Shown here: positions 9,929 to 21,845 of the stretch, piece by piece | How the letters are laid out: each line of letters begins with the position of its first letter | Position numbering within the stretch: position 1 is the first letter of the stretch | NCBI RefSeq assembly: GCF_002754935.1 | Contig: NZ_CP018092.1 | Location: forward strand, 1,178,001-1,242,000 | DNA: 64,000 nt | DNA from: Thermostichus lividus PCC 6715 | GTDB taxonomy: Bacteria > Cyanobacteriota > Cyanobacteriia > Thermosynechococcales > Thermosynechococcaceae | Direction: 5' to 3' | The notes under the pieces: generated by a model | Databases searched by the model: none | Told to the model about the DNA's origin: nothing | What the model saw: the letters and a program-made list of their open reading frames with translations, nothing else | Program-made: the position numbers and the translations under genes

Positions 9929-10933
9929 GTGTGGAGCCTCTACCATGCCCGTTTGCACCGCCGCCTAAAAGAGGAGCAGTGGCTACCGCAGCACGCAAGG
10001 ATTCTCATCGCCGTATCCGGGGGGCAGGATTCTGTCTGTTTGGCAAAGCTGCTGCGTGACTTGCAGCCCCATTGGCACTGGCACCTCGCGATCGTCCACT
10101 GCAATCACAGATGGCGGCCAGATAGTACGGCCAATGCTCATTTTGTTAAAGGGTTAGCGCAACAGTGGCAACTGCCCTATAAACTTGTGACGGCTCTGGA
10201 GCCACCGGCAACGGAAGCAGCAGCGCGCACGTGGCGGTATCAGGCCTTTAGGGAGGTTGCTTGCGCCTTAGACTGTAGCCATGTGGTGACCGGTCACACC
10301 CAGAGCGATCGCGCCGAAACCGTCCTATTAAATCTGTTGCGGGGAGCCAGTGTGACGGGCATCGGAACCCTCCAGCCTGTTCGCCCCTTAGGGGAGGTAC
10401 AGCTCGTGCGCCCTCTCCTCGACCTGAGCCGCACCGACACTGCCGCGGTTTGCCAGCAACAGCGGTTACCCATCTGGCAGGATACAACGAACTTGGACTG
10501 TCGCTACCGGCGCAATCGCCTGCGGCAGGACGTGATCCCCTACCTACGAGAGCACTTTAATGCCAAGGTTGAAACTGCCCTTGCCCAAACCGCAGAGCTG
10601 CTGGCAGCCGATCGAGCCTATTTTGCCGCTGAAGTGGCTCGTGTTGCTCCAGAGGTCATCCGTACGGCACCACCGGCCTTGGATCGCGATCGCCTCCGCC
10701 AACTGCCGTTAGCCTTGCAACGCCGTTTAATCCATCACTTTTTACAAGCGCACTTACCGGGCACCCCCACGTTCACGGTGGTAGAGGCAGTGCGCCACCT
10801 CCTGAATGCGGGGAACGGCTCGCAAACCAGCACCCTGCGGGGGGGGTACTGCCTGCGGGTGCACGGACAATGGCTCCAGCTTACTGCAATGCCACCACAG
10901 CCACAATCTGCTCCTGCGGATTCAGCGTTGTAA
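9929..10933 (+). CDS. tilS: tRNA(Ile)-lysidine synthase
   Basis: A 334-residue PP-loop ATPase that converts the CAU anticodon wobble C34 of tRNA-Ile2 to lysidine, allowing AUA reading. The P-loop is AVSGGQDS (about residues 28-35), followed by IVHCNHRWR and [12 protein letters not shown], both TilS hallmarks. [16 protein letters not shown] is the standard segment before the C-terminal part. The large C-terminal TilS_C domain of E. coli is mostly missing, as in other cyanobacterial forms. The start is GTG 9929, 9 bp after ccsA, so the two probably share a transcript. The last 53 bp overlap the convergent topoisomerase gene. Confidence 0.92.
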   Translation: MWSLYHARLHRRLKEEQWLPQHARILIAVSGGQDSVCLAKLLRDLQPHWHWHLAIVHCNHRWRPDSTANAHFVKGLAQQWQLPYKLVTALEPPATEAAARTWRYQAFREVACALDCSHVVTGHTQSDRAETVLLNLLRGASVTGIGTLQPVRPLGEVQLVRPLLDLSRTDTAAVCQQQRLPIWQDTTNLDCRYRRNRLRQDVIPYLREHFNAKVETALAQTAELLAADRAYFAAEVARVAPEVIRTAPPALDRDRLRQLPLALQRRLIHHFLQAHLPGTPTFTVVEAVRHLLNAGNGSQTSTLRGGYCLRVHGQWLQLTAMPPQPQSAPADSAL

Positions 10934-13310
10934 GGGGAACCCCCACGCCTTCTTTGTCGAGCACTGGCACGCCCTCCCCCGTCGTGATCCAAGCGCGTTC
11001 TTGGCTAGTTACTACCGCCATCATCATTCCGCAGCAGCCAATGCCCGCGAGTCGATCCTGTTTCTGCCGCAGTGGCATGGTCAACTGCCCTAAATGCCCT
11101 AGGGGGACTGGCTCAATCAACGGCAGCGGCACCTGTTTGGCCAAGCCAGCCGCACTGACCAAGAAGAGATGATCCAATTCCCCCATGGCGATCGCCCCCA
11201 CAAGGGTTTCTTGAATACTCAGGCGCAGGGCAGGTTGGCCTTGGTTGAGTCGGCCAAGGGCAGGAATGGAGGCTGCCAAAAAATGAAAGACCCGTCCCCG
11301 AGACGTGGCCAGCACTAAATGCCCTGTGGCAGGCGTAAGGGGCAAGACCCAGCTAAGGCTATCGCCTGCTTTTAACTTCGTCAGTTGCAACCCGCGGCTA
11401 CTGAGATCGTCAAGTTCCGCTACTGGCATCGCCTTGATGCGCCCGTGACGAGTCAGCACAATCAGGGTAGTCACGTCCTCGCCCCTAGGGAGCACCGTTA
11501 ATAGAGTTTCCGATTGGGCGGCGTCTGGCAAAAGCGTCAAAATGGGTTGGCCGCGATCGCGGCGGTTGGTCAGGGGGAAGCGCTCTACCTCCAACGGATA
11601 GACTTTGCCCCCCGCCGTAAAGACCCACAGGCGATCGCTTCGCTGTACCGACAACGTCAGCGGCAGGGGATCCGACCAAGGGAGCCACCTCTCGCCCTCT
11701 AACTGCGGACGACTGCGCTGGGGAAAGCAGCGACCATAGCCGCGCGCAGTAATTTCCAGACACAGCGGTTCGTTTGCCAAGGGTAGCGCATTCAAGGCAC
11801 TAGAGGAGGGGGGAGCCTCCCGCAGAATTTGGGTGCGGCGCGGATCCCCAAACTGCTTTTTGAGCTGTCGCAAGTCTTTTTTCAATGCTTTAAGGCGCTC
11901 AGGACGCTGACTAATTAGCATTTCTAGGGTTTGGATGCGCTCCCTAAGGGTCGCCTGTTCCGCCTCCAGTTGGCTGCGCTCCTGCTGGGTGAGCCGCCGT
12001 AGGGGCATGGCAATCAGCGCACTGGCTTGGCGATCGCTCAGTCCCAGTTGCGCGATGAGGTCTCGCTGCGCGGTCGTGCCATCCACCGCCGATCGCAAAA
12101 TAGCAATCACCTGATCCACTGCATTTAACCCCACCAGCAGACCGGTCACAATGTGTAAGCGTGCTTGGGCACTCTCGAGGTCATGGCGGTATTGTCGCAG
12201 CAGCGTGGCCTCGCGAAACGACAGAAACTCACATAACATCGCCTTGAGGGAGAGCTGGCGCGGTTGATTGCCCACCAAGGCCATTAGGTTAATGCCATAG
12301 GTGACTTGCAACGCCGTCAGGCGATAGAGCTGCTCTAACACCTGGTCTGGGTCTGTATCCCGCTTGAGTTCAATGACCACCCGCATGCCGTCGCGATCGC
12401 TTTCGTCCCGCAAATCCGCAATCCCCTCTAGGCGACCCTGATTCACCAGTTCCGCCATTTTTTCGATCCAAGCCGCCTTATTCACCTGATAGGGTAACTC
12501 CCGCACAACAATGACGTGGCGGCGGTGTCGTCCGCGTTGAGCTTCCTCAAGACTCACCACCCCTCGCAGCGTAATCGTCCCTCGACCGGTGCCATAGGCG
12601 CGCTCCAGTTCAGCACCATCCACAATAATGCCCCCCGTGGGAAAATCTGGCCCCGGTAGATGCCTCAACAACTCTGATAACTCAATCTCCGGCTGGTTGA
12701 TCAGGGCAATGAGCGCATCCACCACTTCACCGAGATTATGGGGAGGGATATTCGTCGCCATGCCCACAGCAATCCCCGTTGCCCCATTGAGCAGGAGAAC
12801 GGGTAACTGAGCCGGCAACACCAGGGGTTCCTGTTGCGAGCTATCAAAGTTAGGGACAAAATCCACAATGGCATCGCTAATACCCGCTAAGAGCGTTTCG
12901 TGGGCGATCGCCGCCAAACGGGTCTCCGTATAGCGCATCGCTGCTGGCGGATCATTATCGATCGAGCCAAAATTCCCATGACCCGCCAAGAGGGGGTAGC
13001 GGCTACTAAAGGGCTGCACGAGGCGCACAAGGGCGTCATACACTGCCTGATCCCCGTGGGGGTGGTATTTCCCCAACACATCCCCAACCACCCGCGCACA
13101 CTTGCGAAAGGGACGATCCGGCGTCAACCCCAATTCGTACATTGCATAGAGAATGCGGCGGTGCACTGGCTTGAGGCCATCCCGCACATCCGGTAATGCC
13201 CGCCCCACGATCACACTCATGGCGTACTCCAAATAGGAGCGCTGCATTTCGCTATGGAGCGCTGTGGGAATCACCTGTCCGTGAGCCAGTAAATCCAGTT
13301 GTTTCGCCAT
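10881..13310 (-). CDS. Type IIA topoisomerase subunit A, ParC-like paralogue (GyrA family)
   Basis: An 809-residue DNA-cleaving subunit. [17 protein letters not shown] opens the winged-helix domain, and the catalytic Tyr127 lies in [10 protein letters not shown]. The coiled-coil gate spans about residues 350-490. The C-terminal domain has degenerate beta-pinwheel repeats, but I find no GyrA box (QRRGGKG-like) that lets gyrase wrap DNA. This favours a topoisomerase IV/ParC-like role over true gyrase, consistent with cyanobacteria carrying two A-subunit genes. Submodel-based annotation may simply say gyrA. No B-subunit gene is near. Its 3' end overlaps tilS by 53 bp. Confidence 0.85.
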   Translation of the reverse strand: MAKQLDLLAHGQVIPTALHSEMQRSYLEYAMSVIVGRALPDVRDGLKPVHRRILYAMYELGLTPDRPFRKCARVVGDVLGKYHPHGDQAVYDALVRLVQPFSSRYPLLAGHGNFGSIDNDPPAAMRYTETRLAAIAHETLLAGISDAIVDFVPNFDSSQQEPLVLPAQLPVLLLNGATGIAVGMATNIPPHNLGEVVDALIALINQPEIELSELLRHLPGPDFPTGGIIVDGAELERAYGTGRGTITLRGVVSLEEAQRGRHRRHVIVVRELPYQVNKAAWIEKMAELVNQGRLEGIADLRDESDRDGMRVVIELKRDTDPDQVLEQLYRLTALQVTYGINLMALVGNQPRQLSLKAMLCEFLSFREATLLRQYRHDLESAQARLHIVTGLLVGLNAVDQVIAILRSAVDGTTAQRDLIAQLGLSDRQASALIAMPLRRLTQQERSQLEAEQATLRERIQTLEMLISQRPERLKALKKDLRQLKKQFGDPRRTQILREAPPSSSALNALPLANEPLCLEITARGYGRCFPQRSRPQLEGERWLPWSDPLPLTLSVQRSDRLWVFTAGGKVYPLEVERFPLTNRRDRGQPILTLLPDAAQSETLLTVLPRGEDVTTLIVLTRHGRIKAMPVAELDDLSSRGLQLTKLKAGDSLSWVLPLTPATGHLVLATSRGRVFHFLAASIPALGRLNQGQPALRLSIQETLVGAIAMGELDHLFLVSAAGLAKQVPLPLIEPVPLGHLGQLTMPLRQKQDRLAGIGCCGMMMAVVTSQERAWITTGEGVPVLDKEGVGVPLTTLNPQEQIVAVVALQ

Positions 13311-13391
13311 GCCTACACGCCAACACTCGCGAGAGGGTCATTCCCCACGATACAGGAGTTTTGCGAATTGTAAACTAACCCTTAGACGGCT

Positions 13392-16300
13392 CTAGGTCTC
13401 TGCTGGGGTTGATTCTTCCCCCTTATCCTTCGTGAAACGGCTCACCAACTCCTTAATCAAAATGTAGATAACGGGCACCACAAAAAAGCTCAAAACGGTG
13501 GCCGCGATCATACCACCTGTCACACTTGTGCCTAGGGAATGACGGGAATTAGCCCCTGATCCGGTGGCAATTACCAAGGGGAAAATCCCCAAAATAAACG
13601 AGACCGCCGTCATCAAAATCGGGCGGAGGCGCTCTTCTGCCGCGCTAATCACTGATTTCACAATCGAGGTGCCCTTACTGTCGCGAATCTGGTTAGCAAA
13701 CTCCACAATCAAAATCGCATTTTTACTCGAGAGGCCAATGAGCATCACCAACCCAATTTGGCAGAATACATCATTGCTTAAGCCCCGCAACCATTGAGCT
13801 AGCAGTGCCCCCATAATGGCCAAAGGCACCGAAAGAATAATGATCAGCGGGTCAATATAGCTTTCGTACTGAGCCGAGAGCACCAGAAACACAAACACCA
13901 AACCCAAACCAAAAATCAGCGGTGCTTGGCCACCAGAGCGGGTGGACTCCAAGGACAGCCCCGTCCAGCTATAGCCTAGCCCATTGGGGAGTACCCGCTG
14001 CGCCAAGGCCATCATTGTATTCATTGCCTGCCCTTCACTGAGGGGTGGCGTATTTTGCCCCGTCACCTCCGCTGAGCGGAACAAGTTATGGTGATAGATA
14101 ATGGGTGGCGCTGAGGTTTGCTCAATCGTCAGCAAATTGCTTAGAGGAACTAAGGCATTTTGGTTAGAGCGCACATAAATGCGGTTAATATCGTCAGGAT
14201 TGGCTCGAAACTGCTTATCCGCTTGGACAATCACCTGGAAACTGCGGGCAAAGATTGTGAACTGGTTGACGTACGCCGATCCTAAATAAATTTGCATAGC
14301 GTTGAAAATATCGCTGAGATCAACCCCCAGAGCAAGGGCACGGGTGCGATCGACAGTGACATTCAACTGAGGCGCATTAATAGAAAAAGGCGTGTTCACC
14401 GCCACCAAACCTGGGGTGCCATTCGCTTGGCGAATCAGTTCACTGACAGACGTATAGAGCGTTTCTAGCCCTAGGTCCTGCTGATCCATAATCTGCATAT
14501 CAAAGCCGCCAAGGCCACTGCCGCCGAGGTTAATTGTTGGTACATTAGCCGAGAAAACAGCCGCACCCAGTTCACCGCCCACTGCCTTTTGAAACTGCGG
14601 CAGCAGCGCGTCAAGCGGCGGTCGCTTAGACCATGGCTTCAAACTGGTAAAAATAATTCCCTTGTCTGAACCATTCCCAAAGAAGCTAAACCCACCAATG
14701 GCAAAGGTGTGATCAACCGCTGGGTTCTTGGCAATAATATCGGCAGTCTTGAACACAATGTTACTGGTATATTCCAGAGAAACCCCCTGCGGCGACTGCA
14801 CCAGCGTGACAAAGTAGCCCTGATCTTCCTCGGGTACAAAACCGCCCGGAACAATCTGAAACAGCCAGTAGGTGAAGGCCAGCAACACCATAAACCCACC
14901 CAGCACCCAGTACTTGAAGCGCACAACTACCTGTAAATTGCTTTCATAGCCCCGCCGCATTGTGTCCAGAAAGCGGTTAATCCAACGAAAGAGGATAAAC
15001 TCTGCCATGGCTGATCGCTCTCGCCGCAGGAGCAGGGCACACAGCGGTGGCGAAAGGGTAATGGCGTTAAACGTCGAAAGAGCAATCGAAAAAACAATTG
15101 TCAGGGCAAACTGTTGATACAACCGCCCTGTAACTCCTGGAAAAAAAGCCACTGGAATAAACACTGCCATCATCACCAAGGAGGTGGCAATCAGGGCACC
15201 GGTTACCTCCTGCATCGAACGGCTCGCGGCGGCGGGGGGTCTAGCCCTTCTTCCTCCATCAGGCGCGTCACGTTTTCCACCACCACAATGGCATCATCGA
15301 CCACCAGACCCGTGGCCAGCACCAGACCAAACATGGTCAAACTATTGATGGAAAAGCCAAAGGCCTTCATAAAGGCAAAGGTGCCAACAAGGGAGACAGG
15401 AATGGTGACCGCGGGAATAATAGTGGCACGCCAGTCTTGCAAAAACAGAAAGATCACGGCAATCACCAAGATGATCGCAATAATCAGGGTGATGACCACT
15501 TCTTTGATGGACTCTTGCACTGCATCGGTGGTACTAAACCCAACGCTCCACTTCAAGCCAGGTGGGAACTTCTGGGCTAGGATGGCCATTTCCTCTTCCA
15601 CGGCGCGGCTAATATCAAGGGCATTTGCCCCGCTGAGTTGGTAAATACCAATACCAACAGCATCACGACCATCAAACTTAAAGTTGGTGGTGTAGCTTTG
15701 GGCACCCAATTCTGTGCGACCCACATCCCGCACCCGGATCACCGATCCATCTTCGCCCCGCTGAATAATAATATCGGCAAATTCTTCAGGGGTAGTGAGG
15801 CGACTTTGGGCTTGAATCGAAATTTGGAATTGCTGCCCTTCGGGGGCGGGAGGGGCACCAATAATGCCAGCGCCGACCTGGACGTTTTGATCGGAGAGTG
15901 CCCGCACGACATCTTGGGCAGTTAAGCCGCGACTGGCTAAGCGGTTGGGATCCAGCCAAAGGCGCATGGCATAGGTGCGCTGCCCAAAGATCTGGACTCG
16001 ACCGACGCCCTCTAGGCGCTGCAGGGGCTGAACGACGTAGAGGGTAGCATAGTTACTAATAAAGGTGGAGTCGTAGTCAAAGCCTTCGTCGGGGTAAAGC
16101 GCTAAGGCAAGCACAATTTGAGTGGTAGCTTTACTGACGTTAACGCCAGTGTTAATCACCTCCGGTGGTAGTTGGGAGGTCACCGATGAAATCAAGTTGT
16201 TGACATCAACAGCGGCAATATCCTGATCGTAGCCTTCTGTGAAGGTGATCGTGATGTTGCTGTTACCAAAGCTGTCGCTGGTGGAGTCAATGTAGTCCAT

Positions 16301-16525
16301 CCCCTCCACGCCATTGATTTGGGTTTCCAGAACGGTGGTGACGTTGGTTTCAACGGTTTCGGCATTGGCACCCGCATAGTTGGACGACACCTGAATAGTA
16401 GGTGGCGTAACGTTCGGATAGTACTCAATGGGAAGGGTTGGCAGGGCGATCGTCCCCACAAGGATAATTAGCAGGGAACAAACGGTGGCAAACACCGGAC
16501 GCTTAATAAAAAAATCGCTAATCAT
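13392..16525 (-). CDS. RND (HAE1/AcrB-type) efflux transporter, frameshifted as sequenced
   Basis: An inner-membrane proton-driven drug/hydrophobe exporter of about 1,045 residues if read through. The first frame (15203-16525) has ISDFFIKRPVFATV and the VVDDAIVVVENV motif in TM4. The second (13392-15215) resumes at MQEVTGALIATSLVM and runs to the end, with FVPEEDQGYF and the second-half transmembrane set. The frames join at a C6 run (15234-15239). Adding one C gives an uninterrupted product. The gene starts 6 bp after its adaptor gene; an outer-membrane TolC partner is not in the window. The break is probably a base-calling error rather than a true pseudogene, but this needs checking. Confidence 0.85.
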
Positions 16526-16531
16526 GATGCC

Positions 16532-17736
16532 TTAGGACTCAGGGGTAATGGGGACACCATCGCGCAAGCGTTGAATGCCGGAAACAACGATTTGCTCGCC
16601 GGGCTGAAGACCTTTAAACACTTGGTAGCTATTGCCTTGAATAGAGCCAACTTGAATGGGTTTTTGCTTGGCAATCATTTTACCCTCGTTATCTTTTTCG
16701 GCCACAAACACGAAGGTTTGACCGGCAAGATTGGATACAGCAGTGGTGGGAACCAAAATTCCGGGCTGCTGACCAAAAATAATCCGCGCTTGAATTTGTT
16801 GGTCGGCGCGGAGGTTGTTCTGGGTGTTTTCGTAAAGGGATTTAACTAAAATAGTTTGGGTATTGTTGGTGGTGTTGGGGGCGATGAAAAATACGGAACT
16901 GGTGCCAACCACATTTCCAGCCATATCAATGAGTTCAACAGGAGTACCTAAACGAATTCGGGGAATTTGCTCAATTGGTACCTGAATATAGACTTCAAGG
17001 GGCTGGTTGGAGGTAAGGGTCAGCAAATTGGTTTGAGGGGTCACGAAGTCGCCAACTTTGGGGGAATATTGCCGACAACCCCACTAAAAGGCGCACGCAC
17101 CTGAAACCAATTGAGGACAACTGCCTGTTGCTGGGCGTTGGCTTGGGCTTCGAGGAGGACTTTTTCTAACTGGGCAATGGTAGCCTGTTGGGCACGAATA
17201 TCGGCTTCGGTTTGTTGGAGATCGGCTTGGGCGGTGCGGAAGCTGGTAATAAAGGATTGTGCTTGCTCCTTAGACACGGCTCCTTCTTCAAAGAGGGCGG
17301 TGTAGCGCTCGGCTTGGATGCGGTTAAACTCAACGGTAGCAAGGTTGGCACGGCGCTGAGCTTCAAGGGATCGCAATGTAGAGCGGGCATTTTCGACGTT
17401 GGCTTGGGCCGATTGAATAGCGGCAATATTGCTGGCAACAACTGCCTGTTGCTGTGAGGGATCAATGAGAATCAGGGGTTGTCCTTGAGTAACAAACTGG
17501 CCGTTTTGAACGTTGATTTGGACAATGCGCCCAGAGACTTGCGGCAGCATTGTTACGGATTGACGCGATTGTAAGGACGCGTTATAGATTGCGGTCTGGG
17601 GCAGGTTTTCGGATCTGACGGCTGCCAGTTGCACTCGAGCTGGTGGTGGGGTCGTTGCTTCTGGCTTGCCACAGGCGGTGGCGATGAGGCAGGCACTACC
17701 AACAATCAGTGATGAGAGAATTTGCCGCTGCACCAT
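16532..17736 (-). CDS. RND efflux periplasmic adaptor (membrane fusion protein), frameshifted as sequenced
   Basis: Bridges the RND transporter to an outer-membrane channel. A lipoprotein signal ends in LIATAC (lipobox, Cys near residue 22). The barrel-sandwich (biotinyl-lipoyl-like) half TMLPQVSGRIVQINV leads into a long coiled-coil hairpin (about 95-205) and returns at VRAPFSGVVGNIPPK. There the first frame (17041-17736) hits a stop. The second frame (16532-17044) continues with VTPQTNLLTLTSNQPLEVYI and the C-terminal beta domains. One extra C in the C5 run at 17060-17064 restores the expected continuation. Downstream RND gene is 6 bp away, so they form an operon. Confidence 0.83.
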
Positions 17737-17826
17737 ACCCCAACCCCAAACACCCCAATCACAAATGGAAATGAGTCACCCTCAGTCTAGCCTAGAGCGG
17801 TGTGCCACAGCACTCTTGGTACACGC

Positions 17827-18657
17827 TTAGCGATCGCCCACGGGTTTGATGCCGGTTTTGCGCTCAAGAATTTCTTTGAGAATGAGGGTAACCAGCGCAA
17901 GCAACCCCAAAATAATCGCGGCAGCGTAGGCAGACTCAGTATTGTAGTTTTTGTAGGCATCTTCGATGAAGAGGGGGAGGCTTTGGGTTAAACCGGCAAC
18001 GTTACCAGAAACCACCGCCACTGCGCCAAACTCCCCCATGGCACGAGCATTGGTCAGGAGCACGCCATAGAGCAGCCCCCAGCGAATATTGGGCAGGGTA
18101 ACGCGCCAAAAGGTTTGCCAGTCGTTGGCTCCTAGGGTTTTGGCGGCTTCGTCTTGCTCCGTACCAATTTCCTCAAGGACAGGAATGACTTCGCGGGCAA
18201 CAAAGGGAAGGCTGACAAAGGCAGTCGCTAAAACCATCCCCGGAAAGGCAAAGATAATCCGCAGATCCACAGCTTGCAGCCAACCGCCAAACCAACCGTT
18301 GCGACCATAGACCAGTACCAGCATTAAACCCGCCACAACGGGTGAAATCGAAAAGGGTAAGTCAATGATGCTCAATAGCAGGGTGCGCCCCCGAAAACGA
18401 TGGCGGGCGATCGCCCACGCTGCACACAGACCAAACACGGTATTGATCGGTACCACCACCACAGCCAAAGCAAACGTCAACCACAGGGCATGGAGAAAAT
18501 CTGGCTCTGTCAAGTTCTCGAGGAAGGGCATCACTCCCTTGCGAAAGGCTTGAAAGATCACATTGGCAAATGGAATCAACAGGACAAGGCTCAGGTAGGT
18601 GAGGGCGATCGCGATCAACCCCCCTTGAATCCAAGATCGGTGTTTAACGCTGTGCAT
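17827..18657 (-). CDS. cysW: Sulfate/thiosulfate ABC transporter permease CysW
   Basis: A 276-residue inner-membrane permease with about six helices. The ABC-contact EAA loop is [22 protein letters not shown] (split here: [13 protein letters not shown] then [10 protein letters not shown]), followed by the [15 protein letters not shown] segment typical of CysW. It pairs with CysT to form the membrane channel for sulfate or thiosulfate. The start ATG 18657 overlaps the cysT stop by 14 bp, indicating translational coupling. It follows sbpA and cysT on the same strand. The usual ATPase gene cysA is not in this window. Confidence 0.92.
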   Translation of the reverse strand: MHSVKHRSWIQGGLIAIALTYLSLVLLIPFANVIFQAFRKGVMPFLENLTEPDFLHALWLTFALAVVVVPINTVFGLCAAWAIARHRFRGRTLLLSIIDLPFSISPVVAGLMLVLVYGRNGWFGGWLQAVDLRIIFAFPGMVLATAFVSLPFVAREVIPVLEEIGTEQDEAAKTLGANDWQTFWRVTLPNIRWGLLYGVLLTNARAMGEFGAVAVVSGNVAGLTQSLPLFIEDAYKNYNTESAYAAAIILGLLALVTLILKEILERKTGIKPVGDR

Positions 18658-19501
18658 AGCGGCGACCCCACGCTTGCAGGAAATTAATCACAAACAAAAT
18701 ACAGAGCGATACCAACAGCATCACGGTGCCAATGGTGGTGGCCGCCTCGTAGTCGTACTGCTCCAGACTTTGAAACACCAGTACCGGCGCAATGAGATCT
18801 CGAAATGGGGTATTTGAGGAAATGATGACAATGGAGCCAAACTCACCCACGGCTCGCGAAAACCCTAGGGCTACCCCTGTGAGAATGGCGGGCAACAACG
18901 GCGGCAAGATCACCCGCCAAAAGGTTTGCCAGTGGCTTGCCCCCAAAGACCAAGCGGCTTCCTCCACATCCTTTTCCATTTCAGTAAGCACTGGTTGAAC
19001 GGTGCGGATCACAAAGGGCAGCGAAATAAAGAGCATGGCCACCGCTACCCCCCAGCGGCTAAAGGCGATCTTAATTCCCAAAGGAGCAAGTAGCCCGCCA
19101 ATCCAGCCATTCTCGCTATAGACAGTTGCTAGGGTTAGCCCAGCAACCGCCGTGGGTAAGGCAAAGGGCAGATCCACTACCGCATCAAAGAAACGCTTGC
19201 CAGGGAACCGGTAGCGCACCAGTACCCAAGCAACGAGGGTACCAAAAATTCCATTGATCGCCGCTGTGATTAAAGCGGTCACAAACGTCACTTCGTAAGC
19301 CGATAGGGCGATCGCCCGCGTGGCCACCTGCCAAAACTTTAGCGGCCCACCCGCACTGGCATGGGTCAGCAATGCTGCGATGGGAATAAACAACATCCCG
19401 CCCAAATACAACCATGTAACTTTCCAGACCCATGGCATACGCCACAGCCACCCACAAGGCATTGCTCGATCCGTCTTAGCTGATGCAGCAGGGGTTATCA
19501 C
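18644..19501 (-). CDS. cysT: Sulfate/thiosulfate ABC transporter permease CysT (CysU)
   Basis: A 285-residue permease and partner of CysW. It has the motifs [20 protein letters not shown], the EAA loop [20 protein letters not shown] and [15 protein letters not shown], which distinguish CysT from CysW. About six hydrophobic helices are seen. The GTG start at 19499-19501 is used because it lies 33 bp after sbpA; the in-frame ATG at 19462 is an alternative. The gene sits between sbpA and cysW in the conserved order for sulfate uptake operons. Confidence 0.9.
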   Translation of the reverse strand: MITPAASAKTDRAMPCGWLWRMPWVWKVTWLYLGGMLFIPIAALLTHASAGGPLKFWQVATRAIALSAYEVTFVTALITAAINGIFGTLVAWVLVRYRFPGKRFFDAVVDLPFALPTAVAGLTLATVYSENGWIGGLLAPLGIKIAFSRWGVAVAMLFISLPFVIRTVQPVLTEMEKDVEEAAWSLGASHWQTFWRVILPPLLPAILTGVALGFSRAVGEFGSIVIISSNTPFRDLIAPVLVFQSLEQYDYEAATTIGTVMLLVSLCILFVINFLQAWGRRYAQR

Positions 19502-19534
19502 CTCAATCTTGTCCTCCCATCAATCACCTTGCCA

Positions 19535-20581
19535 CTATGCCTGATTCTCTTGCTGGATTTGATCAAAGAGCGCACCATTGGCAAAAAATTGCCTCTGTAC
19601 CGTTTCCCAGCCCCCCAAGTCCGCCACGGTAAAGAGTGTGGGCACCACTGGAAACTGTTGCTGATGCGCAGCAAGTACCGCTGCATCGATGGGGCGAAAC
19701 CCATACCGAGCAAAAATCTTCTGCGCTTCTGGCGTAAACAAAAAATCAATATAGGCCTTTGCGACCTCGCGGGTGCCATGCTTATCAACATAGCGATCCA
19801 CAAGGGCAATCGGATTTTGAATGAGCACATTCACCTTGGGGATGGTATAGGATAAGGCCTGCCCCTTGAGTCCAGCCAAGATCACCTCGTTTTCATAGTT
19901 AATGAGGGCATCTCCTTGGCCTTGCTTTAAAAACGCATCGGTGGCTTCGCGGCCATCCCGGGGCAGAACCGCCACATGGCGAAATGCCTCAGTCACAAAT
20001 TGCCGTGCCTGGGCAGGGGTGCCCCCTACCGCAGTGACAGACCCCCAAAGCGCCAGAAAATTCCAGCGGGCTGCACCCGACGTCTTAGGATCGGCGGTGA
20101 CAAAGGTCACCCCCTCTCGCGTTAAATCCTGCCATGTTTGCAGGTGTTTGGGGTTGCCTGGCCGGGTGATTAAGGCACAAACCGAGGTGGTAACAATGCT
20201 ATTGTTGGGGGCTTGAGTAGCCCAGTCGCTGCGGATCAGCCCCGCTTTGGCAATGCGATCAATATCTAGTCCCAAGGAAAGATGCACAATATCTGCCTCA
20301 AGGCCATCAATCACCGCCCGCGATTGACTCCCTGAAGGCCCATAACTGGTACGGAAGCGCACCGTTTGTTGATGTTCTTTCTGCCATTTTTCTACAAACA
20401 AAGGAATAATGGCTTCATGGGCTTTTTTGGTCACCGCAAAGGAGGAAAGGGTGAGATAGACCCGTTCTGGCCTACCGTCGGGAAGCGTCTGTTGCACCTC
20501 GCAGGTCGCAAGGAGACCACTGAGGCCAAGCCCTGCCCAAAATAGGATGAACCAAGACGCTAAGCGCCGCCACCGAGTCAT
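19535..20581 (-). CDS. sbpA: Sulfate-binding lipoprotein SbpA
   Basis: A 348-residue periplasmic sulfate receptor of the transporter formed with CysT and CysW. The signal peptide ends with the lipobox GLLATC, so it is likely a lipoprotein. The sulfate-pocket signatures [24 protein letters not shown] and TADPKTSGAARWNFLALWG are intact, as is GDALINYENEV. I choose ATG 20581, which begins a proper signal peptide (MTRWRRLASWF); 39 upstream codons are open but lack signal-peptide character. A promoter should lie in the 89-bp gap to rnz. It is expected to respond to sulfur supply, although I see no recognisable operator. Confidence 0.93.
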   Translation of the reverse strand: MTRWRRLASWFILFWAGLGLSGLLATCEVQQTLPDGRPERVYLTLSSFAVTKKAHEAIIPLFVEKWQKEHQQTVRFRTSYGPSGSQSRAVIDGLEADIVHLSLGLDIDRIAKAGLIRSDWATQAPNNSIVTTSVCALITRPGNPKHLQTWQDLTREGVTFVTADPKTSGAARWNFLALWGSVTAVGGTPAQARQFVTEAFRHVAVLPRDGREATDAFLKQGQGDALINYENEVILAGLKGQALSYTIPKVNVLIQNPIALVDRYVDKHGTREVAKAYIDFLFTPEAQKIFARYGFRPIDAAVLAAHQQQFPVVPTLFTVADLGGWETVQRQFFANGALFDQIQQENQA

Positions 20582-20670
20582 GGTGCTAAGACTGATCACT
20601 AATCTACGATAAATTGGTCGGAATAATGTACAACGATTATACTTGGAAGGGGAGGATTGCCAAGGCTGGC

Positions 20671-21845
20671 TCAAAATGTAATTTTGACTGTCTGCCATTG
20701 CACGTGGGGATAGAGGCCTTGCAACTCGTCAAGGCTAGTAAATTTCTGGCGGCGGCGACGCTCAAGAATTGCCAGCGCAGTGGCTTCATCCATGCCACCG
20801 ATCTGCCGCTGCATTTGGGCGCGAGTAGCGCGGTTGATCGCAACAGTTGCCAAGGGAGCTGCAGCTACTTGAGCGGTCTGAGCAGAGTTTTGCGAATCAG
20901 TGATGGGGGCGTCCTCACCGTGACGGGGAATGCAATAGTGCAGGAAATCTCGGGCAAGGCGGCTATTAGGAAAAATAGCTTGGGCTTCTGCGAGCAGGTT
21001 CTCGACCTGTAGGGCGTTACCAGGAGCATAGCGGGCACTAAAGTGGGTGAGAAAGAGAAGTTTGACCTGAGCTAGGTAAGCCACCTGTGCCGCCATTGTT
21101 GAGGTGGAGTGGAGCCGTTCAAACGCCAACGCTGCCTCCTGGTGGGAGAATGTGGCTTCATGGATCAGGACATCGGCGTTGTGGGCTAGCTCTACGGCGC
21201 TGTCACAGAAGACTGTGTCGGTGCAATACACCAAGCTGCGTCCGGGCTGGGGGGATCACAAAGGTCTTGCCCAGCCACTTGGCGGCCATCCTCTAGGGTA
21301 ATGGTTTTGCCCTGCTTGAGTTGGCCGTACAACGGTCCTGAGGGAATCCCGAGGGCTTGAGCTTTTTCAACATGGAAGCGCCCAGGGCGATCGCGCTCCG
21401 TCACTCGATAGCCAAAGGCGGGTACCCGGTGGTGCAGCAGTCGGCAGGTAACCGTAAATTCACTATCGCTAAAGACCTCCCCCGGCTCAACCGTATGCAC
21501 CTGCAACTTGTAGGGCAGCCGCATCACGGACCAGCGCAAACAGCTTTCGATATAGCGATCCAGTGTGGGCGGGCCATAGACATCCACCTGAGTCACGGTG
21601 CCCCCCAAGCCCAAACTGGCGAGCAATCCCATTAAGCCAAAGATGTGATCGCCGTGCATGTGGGTAATAAAAATGCGGCGGATCTGGCTAGTACGCAAAT
21701 TACTGCGCAGCAGCTGATGCTGCGTGGCCTCACCACAGTCAAACAGCCAAATTTCCTTGCGCTGGGGCAGGCGCAGAGCCACACTGGACACATTCCGCGA
21801 CCGCGTTGGCACGCCTGAACTGGTGCCGAGAAACGTAACCTCCAT
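20671..21845 (-). CDS. rnz: RNase Z with C-terminal helix-hairpin-helix, frameshifted as sequenced
   Basis: Endonuclease that removes 3' trailers from tRNA precursors lacking CCA. The metallo-beta-lactamase core has TSSGVPT, the ligand motif THMHGDHIFG and HHRVPAFGYR in the first frame (21192-21845). CTDTVFCDSAVELA, HEATF and LTHFSARY are in the second (20671-21234). The frames join by adding one C to the C6 run at 21249-21254. The full product is about 391 residues, roughly 80 more than the usual 310. The extra C-terminus (INRATRAQMQRQIGG, then LDELQGLYP) looks like a ComEA-type helix-hairpin-helix. The ATG overlaps the upstream DUF3386 stop (TAATG), so the two are coupled. Confidence 0.88.

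Noticed and set aside
15203..15240. Programmed frameshift in the RND pump
   Set aside because: There is no slippery heptamer with downstream structure, and six other unrelated genes show the same C/G contraction.
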